From a virus, in IMG/VR virus record IMGVR_UViG_3300036760_000136, positions 1 to 22,697 of that record: a stretch of DNA of 22,697 bases; one strand, written 5' to 3'. The notes below the pieces were generated by a model. It made no database searches. It saw only the letters and a list, made by a program, of their open reading frames with translations, and had not been told where the DNA came from. The stretch's first letter is position 1, and each line of letters opens with the position of its first letter. This document shows positions 22,329 to 22,697 of this stretch, in pieces. The position numbers were made by a program, and so were the translations under genes.

Positions 22329-22482
22329 TACTATAACAGAACCATGCCCGCATTGCGGGGCAATAAATCCATGTTGGTTTACTGGCAAGGATGGTGATAA
22401 TGGTTTTGAGTGCAACAAATGCCAAAACGTCTACATCGTAGAACAGGCTGTCAGGCTTGAGGAATTATGCAATGAAAAGTAA
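22300..22482 (+). CDS. Small zinc-ribbon protein
   Basis: A 60-residue protein with CPHC (16-19), a further C25 and CNKC (38-41), a treble-clef/zinc-ribbon arrangement. ATG 22300 is the only plausible start and overlaps the lipoprotein gene by 29 nt in another frame; no ribosome site is visible. The C-terminal helix is VEQAVRLEELCNEK. Such proteins bind nucleic acid or proteins in phages; role here unknown. It overlaps the next gene by 11 nt. Confidence 0.6.
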   Translation: MRSAKKSLHNTITEPCPHCGAINPCWFTGKDGDNGFECNKCQNVYIVEQAVRLEELCNEK

Positions 22483-22624
22483 AAAGCAATCTTCCGACGC
22501 CATGTCCAGTCTGGCGGCAAAAATAATGGGTGGATATATGCCGACCTTGCGCGAGATTAAACGACTGGCTGCTTGTGTATTATCGCAGGATGAAGTGAGA
22601 GGGAAGCGGGAAAGTAAAAAGTAA
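22472..22624 (+). CDS. Small conserved phage protein
   Basis: A 50-residue basic protein with MSSLAAKIMGGYMPTLREIK followed by RLAACVLSQDEV and a Lys/Arg-rich tail. The SLAAKxL...RLAAxVLSQDE pattern is one I recall from small genes near the terminase genes of podo- and siphoviruses; function unknown. The ribosome site GAGGA (22459-22463) is 8 nt before ATG 22472, so this start is well supported. The 73 nt after its stop (22625-22697) contain no gene or terminator that I can see. Confidence 0.65.
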   Translation: MKSKKQSSDAMSSLAAKIMGGYMPTLREIKRLAACVLSQDEVRGKRESKK

Positions 22625-22697
22625 TTCAACCGCATACTTCCTCGCTATTCCCCGCCTGCAAGCATTGATAACTGTATATCTCATAGCGGATGATTTT

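Noticed and set aside
22625-22697. Start of a next gene (ATG 22690) or a promoter at TTGATA 22665
   Set aside because: No ribosome site before the ATG, no -10 box at a fitting distance from TTGATA, and the window ends after eight bases of any frame.
1-22697. tRNA genes, CRISPR arrays, insertion sequences or attachment sites
   Set aside because: Looked for by eye; no cloverleaf, regular spaced repeats, transposase or integrase was seen.

Overview
This window is a late-gene block of a tailed phage (or prophage) with a short, T7-type tail. The gene order from the left edge matches the virion-assembly order of podoviruses: portal (left end cut by the window), a Bbp19-like small protein, scaffold, major capsid protein, capsid decoration-type proteins, tail tubular protein A, tail tubular protein B, a GNAT-fold protein in the T7 gp13 position, then gp14-, gp15- and gp16-like internal virion (ejection) proteins and a fibre with a T7 gp17-type N-terminus. 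The portal, capsid and Bbp19-like proteins look more like those of Bordetella phage BPP-1 than of T7, while the tail and ejection proteins follow the T7 plan. All supported genes are on the + strand. The host is probably Gram-negative, because the lysis region holds a spanin-like pair with a lipobox; nothing here identifies it further. Base composition looks close to balanced by eye, with a clearly AT-richer patch at the homing endonuclease gene.

Layout. 1-2263: portal, Bbp19-like protein and scaffold. 2264-2473: a leader of about 210 nt that starts at a good sigma70-like promoter candidate (2260-2288) and carries inverted and direct repeats. 2474-5741: major capsid protein, a free-standing LAGLIDADG homing endonuclease with a zinc-finger tail, two tandem paralogous decoration-type proteins, and two further small or structural proteins. 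5781-5806: a strong intrinsic terminator. 5828-17341: tail tubular A and B, four internal virion proteins and the fibre, almost all joined by 1-13 nt start/stop overlaps. 17341-20622: accessory tail genes (an assembly-like protein, a coiled-coil protein, three fibre-like modular proteins and small basic or proline-rich proteins). 20655-22328: lysis cassette (membrane proteins, M15 endolysin, holin-like protein, two tiny membrane peptides that begin with the same MISWWWL sequence, and an overlapping inner/outer spanin-like pair). 22300-22624: a zinc-ribbon protein and a 50-residue phage protein. No gene can be called in the last 73 nt.

How it works together. The portal, scaffold and capsid genes build the procapsid and the decoration-type proteins probably stabilise it. 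The promoter candidate before the capsid gene and the terminator just before tail tubular A would give extra transcript for the capsid block, as the phi10 promoter and T-phi terminator do in T7. The adaptor and nozzle (gp11/gp12-like) close the head, the gp14-16-like proteins are ejected to make a channel across the envelope, and the fibre plus extra fibre-like proteins handle adsorption. Holin, M15 peptidase and spanins then lyse the cell. Every non-coding stretch is shorter than 300 nt; the longest is the capsid leader.
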